Source: Burkholderia sp. WP9
GTDB taxonomy: Bacteria > Pseudomonadota > Gammaproteobacteria > Burkholderiales > Burkholderiaceae
DNA: 64,000 nucleotides
NCBI RefSeq assembly: GCF_900104795.1
Contig: NZ_FNTG01000002.1
Coordinates: 1,860,001-1,924,000 of the forward strand
Direction: 5' to 3'
Of this stretch, positions 52,418 to 61,641 are shown in pieces. The notes under the pieces are model-generated. The model saw only the letters and a list, made by a program, of their open reading frames with translations. It was not told the origin of the DNA and did not search any database. The translations under genes and the position numbers were made by a program. The first letter of the stretch is position 1, and every line of letters starts with the position of its first letter.

Positions 52418-53482
52418 TCAATGCGTATGCCGGTGGTGAATATCTGGGAAATGCGCGTGCGCATGCGTGATGGGTGCATGTTGGTGCGGATGCGTGTGCG
52501 GCTCGGCGCCGTCCCACGCGAAGTCGTGCTCGTGCTGATGATGCGCGTCGTGCCGGTGACGGTGCGTATGTTCGAGCGGATCGTGCGTGTGAGGATGTTC
52601 GTGACGCTCGCGAATGTGCAGCCACACACCCAACGTCATCAGCGCGGCGGCGATCCAGAACAGCGGCGGCGGCATTTCCGGCCAGAGCAGCCACGACAAG
52701 GTCACGCCGAATAGCGGCGCGACGGAGAAGTAGGCGCCCGTTCGCGCCGTGCCGAGATTGCGCAACGCGACGACGAACAGCACGAGGCTGACGCCGTAGC
52801 CCGCAAAACCCGTGAGCATGGCGAGCGCGACGGTCGGCACGCTGGGCCATGCGGCACCGAGTACGAACGCGAGCGTCACGTTGACCGAACCGGCCACGAG
52901 CCCTTTTACGCAGGCGATGAACATGGCGTCGTGCGCGGACACCTTGCGCGTGAGGTTGTTGTCGACGGCCCAGCACGCGCACGCGCCAGCCAGCAGCAGC
53001 GTGCCGGGCGGCAGGCCCGCCGCGCCCGGCTGCCAGGAGAGCGCCACGCCGCCCGCGACGATCGCGGCCATGCCGAGGAACACCTGCACGTCGACATTTT
53101 CGCGAAACACGACCCAGGCGATCAGAGCGGTGAACACCCCTTCCAGATTGAGCAGCAGGGAACCGGTGGCGGCGGGCGTTGTTTTCAGACCCAGCATCAA
53201 TAAAGCGGGCCCCACGACGCCGCCGGCCACGATCGCGCCGGCCAGCCACGGTACCTCGCGTAACGGGAAGCGGCTGTGGTCAGCCGGTTGCCCGGTGCGC
53301 CCGCCTTTGAGCCGGCGCGCCAGAATCAGGGCGGCAAGGCCCGCGCCGCTGCCGAGATAGAACAGCCCGGCAAGCAGGAACGGCGAGAGCGAGCCGAGCA
53401 GCGCTTTGGCGAGCGGGGTCGTCGCGCCGAACAGGGCGGCGGCGAGCAAGGCGGTAAACGCGGCATTGAAGCGGGAAGGCAT
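52418..53482 (-). CDS. EamA/DMT transporter with a His-rich C-terminal tail
   Basis: A 354-residue, ten-helix DMT-superfamily permease (two EamA domains, about 8-140 and 155-290; FGATTPLAKALLG, SLLLNLEGVFTALIAW, GYFSVAPLFGVTLSW-like). After helix ten it has a tail of about 64 residues with 23 histidines, arranged as HxH and HH pairs with Asp/Glu. Such tails bind Zn, Ni, Co or Cu. The transporter may therefore export or sense a metal or metal complex, or the tail may be a metal reserve; the family itself mostly moves metabolites. Confidence 0.85.
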   Translation of the reverse strand: MPSRFNAAFTALLAAALFGATTPLAKALLGSLSPFLLAGLFYLGSGAGLAALILARRLKGGRTGQPADHSRFPLREVPWLAGAIVAGGVVGPALLMLGLKTTPAATGSLLLNLEGVFTALIAWVVFRENVDVQVFLGMAAIVAGGVALSWQPGAAGLPPGTLLLAGACACWAVDNNLTRKVSAHDAMFIACVKGLVAGSVNVTLAFVLGAAWPSVPTVALAMLTGFAGYGVSLVLFVVALRNLGTARTGAYFSVAPLFGVTLSWLLWPEMPPPLFWIAAALMTLGVWLHIRERHEHPHTHDPLEHTHRHRHDAHHQHEHDFAWDGAEPHTHPHQHAPITHAHAHFPDIHHRHTH

Positions 53483-53768
53483 GAGCGGGCGATTCAGGTA
53501 GGAGAGGGCGTTGCAGACACCTCAATGCTAACCGGATGGCGCGGCTTACGCTGCGCTGAACCGCCGTTTTGGATAGAAACTCCCCGAAGGCAGGATCGGC
53601 TAGCCTCGAAGGCAGGGCGGTCTGATCGCCGGAAACTGTCCCGCACGCGCCGAGCGTCGCCCGCACATGCTTTGCAGGGTCGCCGCGCGGATTCGCGGTC
53701 GGCGCGCGCATCCATCCGGCCCCATCGAACGTAATACCTTTATATCCGCCACGTTCGAGGCCATTGCC

Positions 53769-54377
53769 ATGCGCCGTGTTGTGCTTACCACCGTCGCCGC
53801 CGCTGTTGCGGCAGTTCTACTGTTCTCGCTCGCGGGCTGCTCCAACGATCCGCCCAATCCCAACCCGCGCGCGAGCGAACCGCTCTCCACGGTGCCGGTC
53901 GACTTGCCGCGCTATATGGGCCGCTGGTACATCATCGCGAACATTCCCTATTTCGCCGAGCGCGACATGGTGGGGAGCCGCGCGGAATGGAAATTGCGCG
54001 ACGACGGCAAGATCGAGGACTCGTACTACGGCCGCAAAAAGAGTTTCGACGCCGAGGAAAAGCACTATCAGTTTCTCGACACGCCCGTGCCGGGCAAAGA
54101 CGGTGGCGAGTGGAGCGTGCAACTGTTCTGGCCGGTCCACGTGACGCAACTGACGCTCTACGTCGATCCGGACTATCGCTACACGATCCTCGGCTATCCC
54201 GGCAAAAACCTCGGCTGGATTTTTTCCCGCGAGCCGGACATGAGCGACGAAACGTATCGTGCCCTGCTCGGCCGGCTCGACGCGATGGGCTACGACACGG
54301 CGCGCTTCAGGCGCGTGCCGCAGCGTCCGGATCAGTTGGGCAAGCCGGGTTTCGCCTCGCCGGGCGACAAGGACTAG
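53769..54377 (+). CDS. Blc-like outer-membrane lipocalin
   Basis: A 202-residue bacterial lipocalin lipoprotein. The signal peptide ends in LAGC (Cys24 by count). The lipocalin signature (GRWYIIANIPYFAERD) and the conserved LGWIFSREPDMSDETY segment are present. Blc-type lipocalins bind lysophospholipids or fatty acids at the outer membrane. The TATATCC box upstream of 53760 may be its -10. It heads a group with DUF1295 and a cyclopropane-synthase-like methyltransferase, which suggests lipid handling. Confidence 0.85.
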   Translation: MRRVVLTTVAAAVAAVLLFSLAGCSNDPPNPNPRASEPLSTVPVDLPRYMGRWYIIANIPYFAERDMVGSRAEWKLRDDGKIEDSYYGRKKSFDAEEKHYQFLDTPVPGKDGGEWSVQLFWPVHVTQLTLYVDPDYRYTILGYPGKNLGWIFSREPDMSDETYRALLGRLDAMGYDTARFRRVPQRPDQLGKPGFASPGDKD

Positions 54378-54447
54378 CGGGCGCGCCGGACGCATCCGAT
54401 CGCGCTTTCGAAGCGTATAACCCGCATCGCCTTTGAACGAGGAATCC

Positions 54448-55224
54448 ATGCCAGCACTTGCCGCCGCCGTGATTGCCCTGATTGGGCTCGTCGTGATTTT
54501 CAGCGCGGTCTGGGCATGGCAGTTGAAAACCGAAAACGCCGGCATGGTCGATCCCATCTGGGCGTATTCGCTCGGTCTCGTGGCCGTGCTCTACGCGGTG
54601 CTCGGCACAGGCGACCCGGTCGCGCGCGCTCTGACCGCGCTAGGTGGGTTGATCTGGGGTGTTCGGCTCGGCACGCATCTGTGGAAGCGCAATGCCGGCA
54701 AGCCCGAAGACGCGCGCTATCACCGCTTCCGCGAAGAATGGGGCGACAAGGCGGCGAGCAGGATGTTCTGGTTTTTCCAGTTGCAAGTCGTGATTTCGAT
54801 GCTGCTTTCGATCGCGTTTCTGGTGCCGTCGTATCGCGGCACCGCGCCGGCCACGGGATGGATCGTACTGGCCGTGGTGGTGTGGATCGTCTCCGTGGCC
54901 GGCGAGGGTATAGCGGACCGCCAGTTGCGAGACTTCAAGGCCAATCTGGCGAATCGCGATACCGTGTGCCGCGTCGGCTTATGGCGTTACTCGCGTCATC
55001 CGAATTACTTCTTCGAATGCGTGCATTGGCTCGCGTATATCGCACTCTCGATCGGCACGCCGTGGGGCTGGTTCACGCTGCTGCCGCCGGTACTCATGGC
55101 GTTTCTATTGCTGAAGCTCTCCGGCATCCCGCTGCTCGAAGAAAGCATGGCAAAGCGGCGGCCCGGTTACGCCGATTACATGCGCACCACCAGCGCATTG
55201 ATTCCGTGGCCGCCGCGGCATTGA
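54448..55224 (+). CDS. DUF1295 (steroid 5-alpha-reductase-like) membrane protein
   Basis: A 258-residue polytopic membrane protein (about six helices) of DUF1295, related to steroid reductase and isoprenylcysteine methyltransferase folds. The C-terminal motif CRVGLWRYSRHPNYFFE with EESMAKRRPGYADYMRTTS is the family hallmark and the probable NADPH-binding region. The ATG at 54448 has GAGGAA upstream. Members often neighbour cyclopropane-synthase-like genes, as here; the substrate is probably a lipid. Confidence 0.83.
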   Translation: MPALAAAVIALIGLVVIFSAVWAWQLKTENAGMVDPIWAYSLGLVAVLYAVLGTGDPVARALTALGGLIWGVRLGTHLWKRNAGKPEDARYHRFREEWGDKAASRMFWFFQLQVVISMLLSIAFLVPSYRGTAPATGWIVLAVVVWIVSVAGEGIADRQLRDFKANLANRDTVCRVGLWRYSRHPNYFFECVHWLAYIALSIGTPWGWFTLLPPVLMAFLLLKLSGIPLLEESMAKRRPGYADYMRTTSALIPWPPRH

Positions 55225-55292
55225 ACGCTCGCGCAGGGCGCCTGCACACTTTCAAAATAAAAATCGCGAAAAAACGATAGGGAGTCTGTTTC

Positions 55293-56405
55293 ATGAGCCT
55301 TTCCACCACCGGTCACACCCTGCCGCCGTCACCCGCCGAGCCCGGCGATGGCTGGCTCATTCAGAGCTGCGAACGTGGCTGGCTGCCCGACGGCGTGATC
55401 CGTTTCGGCATGCGGCAGTTGATGCGCCAGCGCCTGCGCGACGAAGCGCACAATAACGGCGAGGTGCGCGCGCAACGCCTCAACCGTCTGCTCGATGATC
55501 TGCGTGCGAGCCCGATCGCGATCGAAACGCAAGCCGCCAACACGCAGCATTACGAGGTGCCGGCTTCGTTCTTTCACGCGCATCTCGGGCCGCATCTGAA
55601 GTATTCGTGCTGCCTGTATCCGACCGGCAGCGAGACGCTTGCGCAAGCCGAGGCGGCCATGCTGGAACGCTACGCCGAGCGCGCGGAGCTGGCCGACGGT
55701 CAGCGGATTCTCGATCTCGGCTGCGGCTGGGGTTCGTTGTCGTTATGGCTGGCGGCGCGCTATCCGAATTCGCGGATCGTCGCGCTATCGAACTCGCACG
55801 GGCAGCGCGCGTTCATTGAAGCGCGCGCGGAGCGGGTGGGCTTGCGCAACCTCTCGGTGGTCACGGGCAACATTGTCGATTTCGAATTCAATGACGAACA
55901 GCTTGGCTGCGGCTTTGATCGCGTGGTATCGATCGAGATGTTCGAGCATATGAAAAACTACGGCTTGCTGCTCGCGAAAATTGCGGGCTGGATGCGCGAG
56001 GACGCCAAGCTGTTCGTGCACATCTTCGTACACCGCACGCTCGCGTATCACTTTCAGGTGCAGGACGGCAGCGACTGGATGTCGAAATATTTCTTCACCG
56101 GCGGCACCATGCCGTCCGAGGCGCTGCTGCTCAATTTCCAGGACGACCTGCGCATGGAGCGGCAGTGGTGGGTGAGCGGCACGCATTACGAGCGCACGGC
56201 GAATCATTGGCTCGCCGCGCTCGACGCGGCACATGACCGGGTAATGCCGATGCTCGTCGATACCTACGGCGCGCGCGATGCGGCCGTGTGGCTGCAACGC
56301 TGGCGCATGTTCTATATGGCCGTGGCCGAGCTGTTCGGCTACGCGAATGGGAACGAGTGGGGCGTCGGTCACTATCGGTTTGTGAAGCGGCTTGTGAAGC
56401 GTTGA
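55293..56405 (+). CDS. Cyclopropane-fatty-acid synthase-like methyltransferase
   Basis: A 370-residue SAM-dependent methyltransferase of the CFA/mycolic acid cyclopropane synthase superfamily. The SAM motif is LDLGCGWGSLS; the family segment QHYEVPASFFHAHLG and LKYSCCLYP resemble the substrate-binding region; IEMFEHMKNYG carries the family Glu. It is shorter than classical Cfa (about 380-400) and lacks its large N-terminal domain, so it is better called a CFA-like enzyme. It probably modifies a phospholipid acyl chain together with the DUF1295 protein. Confidence 0.83.
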   Translation: MSLSTTGHTLPPSPAEPGDGWLIQSCERGWLPDGVIRFGMRQLMRQRLRDEAHNNGEVRAQRLNRLLDDLRASPIAIETQAANTQHYEVPASFFHAHLGPHLKYSCCLYPTGSETLAQAEAAMLERYAERAELADGQRILDLGCGWGSLSLWLAARYPNSRIVALSNSHGQRAFIEARAERVGLRNLSVVTGNIVDFEFNDEQLGCGFDRVVSIEMFEHMKNYGLLLAKIAGWMREDAKLFVHIFVHRTLAYHFQVQDGSDWMSKYFFTGGTMPSEALLLNFQDDLRMERQWWVSGTHYERTANHWLAALDAAHDRVMPMLVDTYGARDAAVWLQRWRMFYMAVAELFGYANGNEWGVGHYRFVKRLVKR

Positions 56406-56702
56406 GCGACGGCCGGCGAGGTTCACCAACCCCCAAAGCGGGATACGGCGTGCCGGCCGCCTTTCATTGGGTTTGCGCGCGCGCCTTTCTGAGCGGCGCC
56501 GTCTCGTAGAAGCAGCACTGACGATTTGTCGTGTTGCCGGAAACTGCGCAGTGATATGGGTATCCAATCAGAATCGATCCTGAAGTATGGACGCCCGATC
56601 TGATCGAATTGCATGGCAACGTCGGCGGAAATGTGCCGCAGCAACGACAATGGCGTTCTGTTCGCTTGCCTGTTGCCGCAACCCACCTGCCAGGAACTGC
56701 CG

Positions 56703-57509
56703 ATGACCGCTCCGATTCCCTTCGTCCCCGACCGCTTCAAGACCAACGCCGCGCATTACCTGGCGGGGCGTCAACCGTATTCGCCGCGCTTGATTCGCCG
56801 TGTCGCTCAGTCCTGCGAACTCGGCGGTTCGCACCGGCTGCTCGATCTCGGCTGCGGGCCGGGGCAGCTGTCGCTGGCGTTTTCCTCGTGGGTCGGTTCG
56901 GGTCTCGCACTCGACCCCGAACCGGAAATGCTGCGCATCGCGGCAGGCCTGGGCGCTGGAATTGCTCCGAATATCGAATACCGCCAGGGCAGCTCTTATG
57001 ACCTGTCGCCGGCATTCGGGCGCTTTCGGTTGGCTGTCATCGGCCGCGCGTTTCACTGGATGGACCGGCCCGACACGCTCGCGAGGCTGGACGCGCTGAT
57101 TGAGCCGGAAGGCGCGCTCGCACTGTTCTCGACGGCGATGGTCACCGACGCGCCGATTGCCTGGCTCGCGCCCTATCAGGCGTTGCTCGAAGAATACGCG
57201 CAGAGCGACCCGGCACGCGTGCAGCGCAAGTCGGACGACTGGGAGAGTCACGACACGGTGCTCGCAAAGTCGTCATTTTCGGCGCTGGAGCGCGTGTCGA
57301 TTGTCGAAACACGGCGGACGTCGGTTGAATCGCTGGTCGAGCGGCCCTTGTCGATGTCGAGTCTGTCGCGTGAGCGGCTCGGCGAGCGGCTGGACGAACT
57401 GCAAGCCCGCATCCGGCAGCTACTGGATGCGCATGCAACCAACGGCTGGGTCGAGGAGCGAATCGAGTCGATCGCGCTGATCGCACGGCGCGAGGCAACG
57501 CTCGGCTAG
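56703..57509 (+). CDS. Class I SAM-dependent methyltransferase
   Basis: A 268-residue methyltransferase with a textbook SAM loop LDLGCGPGQLS near residue 46 and the downstream GRAFHWMDRP motif of the UbiE/Trans-aconitate-methyltransferase-like group. The acceptor is unknown. I prefer the ATG at 56703, which has AGGAA upstream; the frame extends to 56613 but that start looks arbitrary. It is separate from the CFA-like gene by about 300 bases containing no other gene. Confidence 0.8.
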   Translation: MTAPIPFVPDRFKTNAAHYLAGRQPYSPRLIRRVAQSCELGGSHRLLDLGCGPGQLSLAFSSWVGSGLALDPEPEMLRIAAGLGAGIAPNIEYRQGSSYDLSPAFGRFRLAVIGRAFHWMDRPDTLARLDALIEPEGALALFSTAMVTDAPIAWLAPYQALLEEYAQSDPARVQRKSDDWESHDTVLAKSSFSALERVSIVETRRTSVESLVERPLSMSSLSRERLGERLDELQARIRQLLDAHATNGWVEERIESIALIARREATLG

Positions 57510-57696
57510 GCTGCAATGGCGGCTTTGCGCCGCGCGCGCGAAATAATCTGAAACATACTATTAAGCGTGTGGCGGAATAAAGCCGCACACTGGGGCGTTC
57601 TCCTACCGTGCTGCGGTGCCATGCGCCTGAATCCGCCTCGGCATGACGGGAATATCAAACAGCTTTCGCAGCAATGAATCTGCGGACGGAACAATC

Positions 57697-58296
57697 ATGA
57701 ACACGCACGCCGACTCTTTGACCGACTCGAGCGGCACGCCAGTGCCGTCCCGTTACACCCGCACGGCCATGGTGCTGCACTGGCTGATCGCGCTGCTGAT
57801 GATCGGCAACGTGGTGCTCGGCCTGAGCGCGGATTCGTTGCCGGACGACTGGGTGCGCCCGGTGATCGACACCCACAAGTCGATCGGTATCACGGTGCTG
57901 GGTCTCGCGCTCATGCGCATCTTGTGGCGTGTGTCGCACAAGCCGCCGCCGTTGCCGCGCGAGTTTCCGTCGTGGGAGAAGATCGCCGCGCACGTCGCGC
58001 ATTTTCTGCTGTATCTGCTGATGATTGCGCTGCCGCTGTCCGGCTGGCTGCACGATTCCGCATGGAAAGACGCGGCGACGCACCCCATGCGCCTGTTCGA
58101 CCTGTTCCCCTGGCCGCGTATCGGCTATGTGATGAATCTCGATCCGACGCTCAAGGAAAGCTTGCACGACCGCTTCGGCGCGTTGCACACGTGGCTCGGC
58201 TACGCGCTCTATGCGCTGCTGGCAATGCATATCGGCGGGGCGTTGAAGCATCAGTGGATCGATCGCAAGTCGGTTCTGAAGCGCATGGTGCCGTAA
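57697..58296 (+). CDS. Cytochrome b561-family membrane protein
   Basis: A 199-residue four-helix cytochrome b561-type protein. Candidate heme-ligating histidines are in VLHWLIAL, DTHKSIG, HVAHFLLYLL and LHTWLGYALY plus MHIGGALKHQ, which fits two b hemes. It should relay electrons in the inner membrane, for example from quinol or to a periplasmic acceptor. The ATG at 57697 is taken; it precedes a GT2 gene by 48 bases. Confidence 0.85.
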   Translation: MNTHADSLTDSSGTPVPSRYTRTAMVLHWLIALLMIGNVVLGLSADSLPDDWVRPVIDTHKSIGITVLGLALMRILWRVSHKPPPLPREFPSWEKIAAHVAHFLLYLLMIALPLSGWLHDSAWKDAATHPMRLFDLFPWPRIGYVMNLDPTLKESLHDRFGALHTWLGYALYALLAMHIGGALKHQWIDRKSVLKRMVP

Positions 58297-58344
58297 GCGC
58301 CGCGTCCACTTATCAACCGCAGCACAGACTACCCGGCAGTCATT

Positions 58345-59796
58345 TTGAAGAAAACCCTGGAACAGGCTCTCGCGCTCGCGTCGCCGCGCATTGTGCCGCG
58401 TCGCTCGACGCCGTTGAGTACGTTGATTCACCTGAGCGTGGTCGTGCTGTGGCTGCTGCTGTTCGCGCGCGCCTTCTTTCTGCAGGGCGCGCTCGCGTGG
58501 TCGACGGGCATTGCCTACGTGGTGTACGACACCTTGCTGCTGGCGTTCGTCACGTGGAAGACGCTGCCCCTGATGCGGCGTACGCCGCCGCTCGAGCCTG
58601 AGTTCGAGCGGCGCAGCTTGCCGAGCATGGGCGTGATCGTCGCGTCCCATAACGAAGCGACGGTGCTGCCGGTGACGCTAGCCGCGCTGTTGCGGCAGAC
58701 GCATGGGCCGGCGCAGATCGTCATTGCCGACGACGGCTCTACCGACTCGACGCGCGAGCTGCTGATCGAGCGCTTCGGCCTCACGGCGGCCGCTGACGGC
58801 GTGCTGAGCGCACCCAGCGCGCTGTATCCGAACCTGTTCTGGCTGCGCGTGCCGCACGGCGGCAAGGCGCGCGCGCTGAACGCCGCGATCACCGTGATGA
58901 CCACGGAAACCGTCATGACGGTCGACGCCGACACCCTGCTCGACGACGACGCCACCTACGCCATGCGCGCCGCTTTCGCGAGCGAACCGAGGCTCGTCGC
59001 CGCCGCCGGCATTCTGGTGCCGGTATGCGGCAAGTCGGTGTCGGGGCGCGTGTTCGAGTGGTTCCAGACCTACGAGTACATGCGCAACTTCATCGCCCGT
59101 TTTGCGTGGATGCGCGCCGACAGCCTGCTGCTGATTTCGGGGGCCTTCGCGTCGTTCAGGCGCGACGCGCTGGTCGACGTGGGCGGCTTCGATCCGCAGT
59201 GCCTGGTTGAAGACTACGAGCTGATTCACCGGCTGCGCCGTTATTCGGTCGACCACGGCCTCGACTGGGACGTGCGCGTGGTCGGCGAGGCGCATGCCCA
59301 CACCGACGCACCGGACAATCTCGCCAGTTTTCTGCGTCAGCGGCGCCGCTGGTTCGCGGGCTTCCTGCAAACGCAGTACTGGAACCGCGACATGACCGGC
59401 AATCCGCGCTACGGCACGCTCGGCATGCTGATGCTGCCGGTCAAGGCGATCGACACCATGCAGCCGATCTACGGCTTGACCGCCTTTGCGCTGCTGCTCG
59501 CTTTTCTGCTCGGTGGGCATGGCGCGATCGTCGTGTCGATCTTCAGCGTGATCGGCCTGAAAACGGCAATCGATCTCGCGTTCTATCTGTGGAGCATCCA
59601 TCTGTATCGGCGCTGGACCGGCGAGCGCACCGGCTCCAGTTTATGGATGGCGGTGTTCGCGGCGATTGCCGAGCCGTTCACGTTTCAACTGGTGCGGCAC
59701 GTGGGCGCCACGCTCGGCTGGCTGCATTTCCTGCGTGGCGGACGGTCGTGGGGCGTGCAGCGCCGCTCAGGGCTGGTGGCGCACGACGAAGGCTGA
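58345..59796 (+). CDS. Membrane-bound family 2 glycosyltransferase
   Basis: A 483-residue processive-type GT2 enzyme (PgaC / cellulose synthase-like). Two N-terminal helices (about 30-70) are followed by the GT domain with DDGSTD, VDADTLLDDD, EDYEL and RQRRRW (the QxxRW motif), then about four C-terminal helices. The start appears to be TTG at 58345 (LKKTLEQ), with no strong ribosome site. It could polymerise or extend a surface sugar chain. It follows cytochrome b561 closely, but a functional link is unclear. Confidence 0.82.
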   Translation: MKKTLEQALALASPRIVPRRSTPLSTLIHLSVVVLWLLLFARAFFLQGALAWSTGIAYVVYDTLLLAFVTWKTLPLMRRTPPLEPEFERRSLPSMGVIVASHNEATVLPVTLAALLRQTHGPAQIVIADDGSTDSTRELLIERFGLTAAADGVLSAPSALYPNLFWLRVPHGGKARALNAAITVMTTETVMTVDADTLLDDDATYAMRAAFASEPRLVAAAGILVPVCGKSVSGRVFEWFQTYEYMRNFIARFAWMRADSLLLISGAFASFRRDALVDVGGFDPQCLVEDYELIHRLRRYSVDHGLDWDVRVVGEAHAHTDAPDNLASFLRQRRRWFAGFLQTQYWNRDMTGNPRYGTLGMLMLPVKAIDTMQPIYGLTAFALLLAFLLGGHGAIVVSIFSVIGLKTAIDLAFYLWSIHLYRRWTGERTGSSLWMAVFAAIAEPFTFQLVRHVGATLGWLHFLRGGRSWGVQRRSGLVAHDEG

Positions 59797-59967
59797 CACG
59801 GCGCCTTTCTTCAAGGCCGTGTTCCGGGTGACGGGACGGTGCGCTTGCGCGGCAAGGCACGCGGTCCGCGAACCCAAGCGGTGTCGGGTTCTAGTAGACT
59901 GGCGACGACGCCGCCCGCAACCTGCGGGGCGGCAACCTTCTATCCGCCCGTGCACGGAGACTCACCT

Positions 59968-61188
59968 ATGCATGCTGTGCCCCCGCTAGAACAAGACACC
60001 GGCGATGCGACCGTCGATGTGTCGCCCCCCCAGACAGCATCGCAAAAAGCCGCTCACGCGCCCGGCCAGGCTGCCAACGACGCGCCGGTGCGCGATCTGC
60101 GCCGCGTCGGTATTCACCCAGACTACTGGTATCCGCTTGCGTGGTCGCATGAGGTGAAGCGGGGCAAGACGCATGGTGTCACGTTCGCGGGCGACCCGAT
60201 CGTGCTGGCGCGCACGGAGGGCGGCAAGGTGTTCGCGCTCGAGGACCGCTGTGCGCATCGTCAGGTGCCATTGCATCAAGGCGTGGTGGATGGCGAATCG
60301 ATTCGCTGCGGCTACCACGGCTGGACGTACGACTGCTCGGGCAAGTGCATCGACGTGCCGTATCTGGGCCGCGACCGTCTGCCGAATGGCGTGCGTTCCT
60401 ATCCGTGCCGCGAAGTCGAAGGCCTGATCTTCGTTTTCCCCGGCGACGCCGCTCTGGCCGAACAACGGCCCATGCCGGATCTCGGCTCGGTGTCGGACAC
60501 GAAGTACAAGACGCGCCGTTTCGGCCGTCCGGTGAATTGCCACTACTCGTTCATGCACGAGAACCTGATGGACATGAACCATCAGTTTTTGCATCGCAAG
60601 CAGATGGGGCAGATGCGGGCGCGTTCGCTCGGCCGGCGCCGTGGCGAGGGCTGGGTCGAAGTCGATTACACGTTTGCGCGCATGGCCGGTCAGCAGCCGA
60701 TCGGCGAAGCGATCGTGTTCGGCCAGAGCCGCAAAACCGGCGGCGACAACGACAAGGACGTGATGACGATCCGCACCGAATATCCGTATCAGACGCTGCA
60801 GATCCGCACGTCCGAGCAGACGTTGGTGATGAATCTGTGGATCGTCTACGTGCCGCTCGATCGTGAGCAGCGCACCAACCGCACGTTCGGGCTGCTGTCG
60901 ATTCGCAAACCGGGCATTCCCGGCGTGCTGAATCTCGCGTGGCCGTTGCTGGTGTGGTTCACCGAACGCATTTTCAAGGAAGACCGCGAAATCGTCGAAG
61001 CCGAACAGCGCGCCCATGATTCACAAGGCGCGGACTGGAATCACGAGGTATTTCCGGTCATCAACGAACTGCGCGCGTTGCTGCGCGAGAGCGGCGCGCC
61101 GGATCAGGTCGTGGGCGCCGGCACGGGCGATACGGCGGTGATTCGCTTCTGGGATTCGCGTCAGGGCAGCCCGCTCGCGAAGAGCTGA
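59968..61188 (+). CDS. Second Rieske (2Fe-2S) oxygenase
   Basis: A 406-residue Rieske oxygenase. The cluster motif is CAHRQVPLHQG...CGYHGWTYD. The mononuclear iron motif reads ENLMDMNHQFLHR, which leaves three residues between the two His instead of the four seen in the alpha subunit at 33626. After a disordered 40-residue leader the catalytic core is followed by a hydrophobic segment (VLNLAWPLLVWFTERI), which suggests membrane association. No reductase or ferredoxin gene is adjacent. It may act on a hydrophobic lipid or terpenoid; nothing fixes the substrate. Confidence 0.83.
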   Translation: MHAVPPLEQDTGDATVDVSPPQTASQKAAHAPGQAANDAPVRDLRRVGIHPDYWYPLAWSHEVKRGKTHGVTFAGDPIVLARTEGGKVFALEDRCAHRQVPLHQGVVDGESIRCGYHGWTYDCSGKCIDVPYLGRDRLPNGVRSYPCREVEGLIFVFPGDAALAEQRPMPDLGSVSDTKYKTRRFGRPVNCHYSFMHENLMDMNHQFLHRKQMGQMRARSLGRRRGEGWVEVDYTFARMAGQQPIGEAIVFGQSRKTGGDNDKDVMTIRTEYPYQTLQIRTSEQTLVMNLWIVYVPLDREQRTNRTFGLLSIRKPGIPGVLNLAWPLLVWFTERIFKEDREIVEAEQRAHDSQGADWNHEVFPVINELRALLRESGAPDQVVGAGTGDTAVIRFWDSRQGSPLAKS

Positions 61189-61260
61189 TAGGCCGGCCTC
61201 TTTGAAGCCGGACGCCTCGCGCCAGTGACAATATCGCGCGGATAATTCGTAAGAAAAACT

Positions 61261-61277
61261 TTCCCCTTCGTGGGGAA
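61261..61277. other. Small hairpin with TTCG loop
   Basis: TTCCCC (61261-61266) and GGGGAA (61272-61277) enclose TTCGT, giving a stable tetraloop-like hairpin in the 230-base interval between the Rieske gene and the 38-residue peptide. It lacks a T run. It could be an operator or part of an mRNA leader. Confidence 0.3.
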
Positions 61278-61420
61278 TTAATCCATCTCCGGACGGTAGG
61301 GAATCCCGGGCGATCGAGCGGCGATAATGGCAGCTAATGCACGGCGGTTTGCGCTAATCGACATGCGCCGGCCGCGTACCCGTGTACCATTTCGCTTTTT
61401 CCGATCTTCAAGACTAGCCC

Positions 61421-61537
61421 GTGACTACGCAACACATCCCTACCGCAACCCGTAAATCCCTCACTCTGCTGCAATTGCTGGGCCTCATCGGCGCCGCCGG
61501 CCTGATCGCCGCCATCGTGCTGAACCAGTTCGTCTAA
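61421..61537 (+). CDS. 38-residue single-span membrane peptide
   Basis: A very short reading frame starting at GTG encodes 38 residues: MTTQHIPTATRKSLTLLQLL at the start, then a continuous hydrophobic segment (about residues 17-36) ending LNQFV. The basic side before the helix suggests the N-terminus faces the cytoplasm. No good ribosome site is seen. A clean hydrophobic span of helix length immediately followed by a stop argues for a real small membrane protein, but this is inference from composition alone. Confidence 0.45.
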   Translation: MTTQHIPTATRKSLTLLQLLGLIGAAGLIAAIVLNQFV

Positions 61538-61641
61538 TCTCTGCGCGAAGTCTCGACGCAACGCTTCCGACCCCTGCCGGCACGTCTCGAAGAAAGTCTC
61601 TTTGGGGCGCGCTGCCGGCTTCATCGATATTCCGATTTGCC

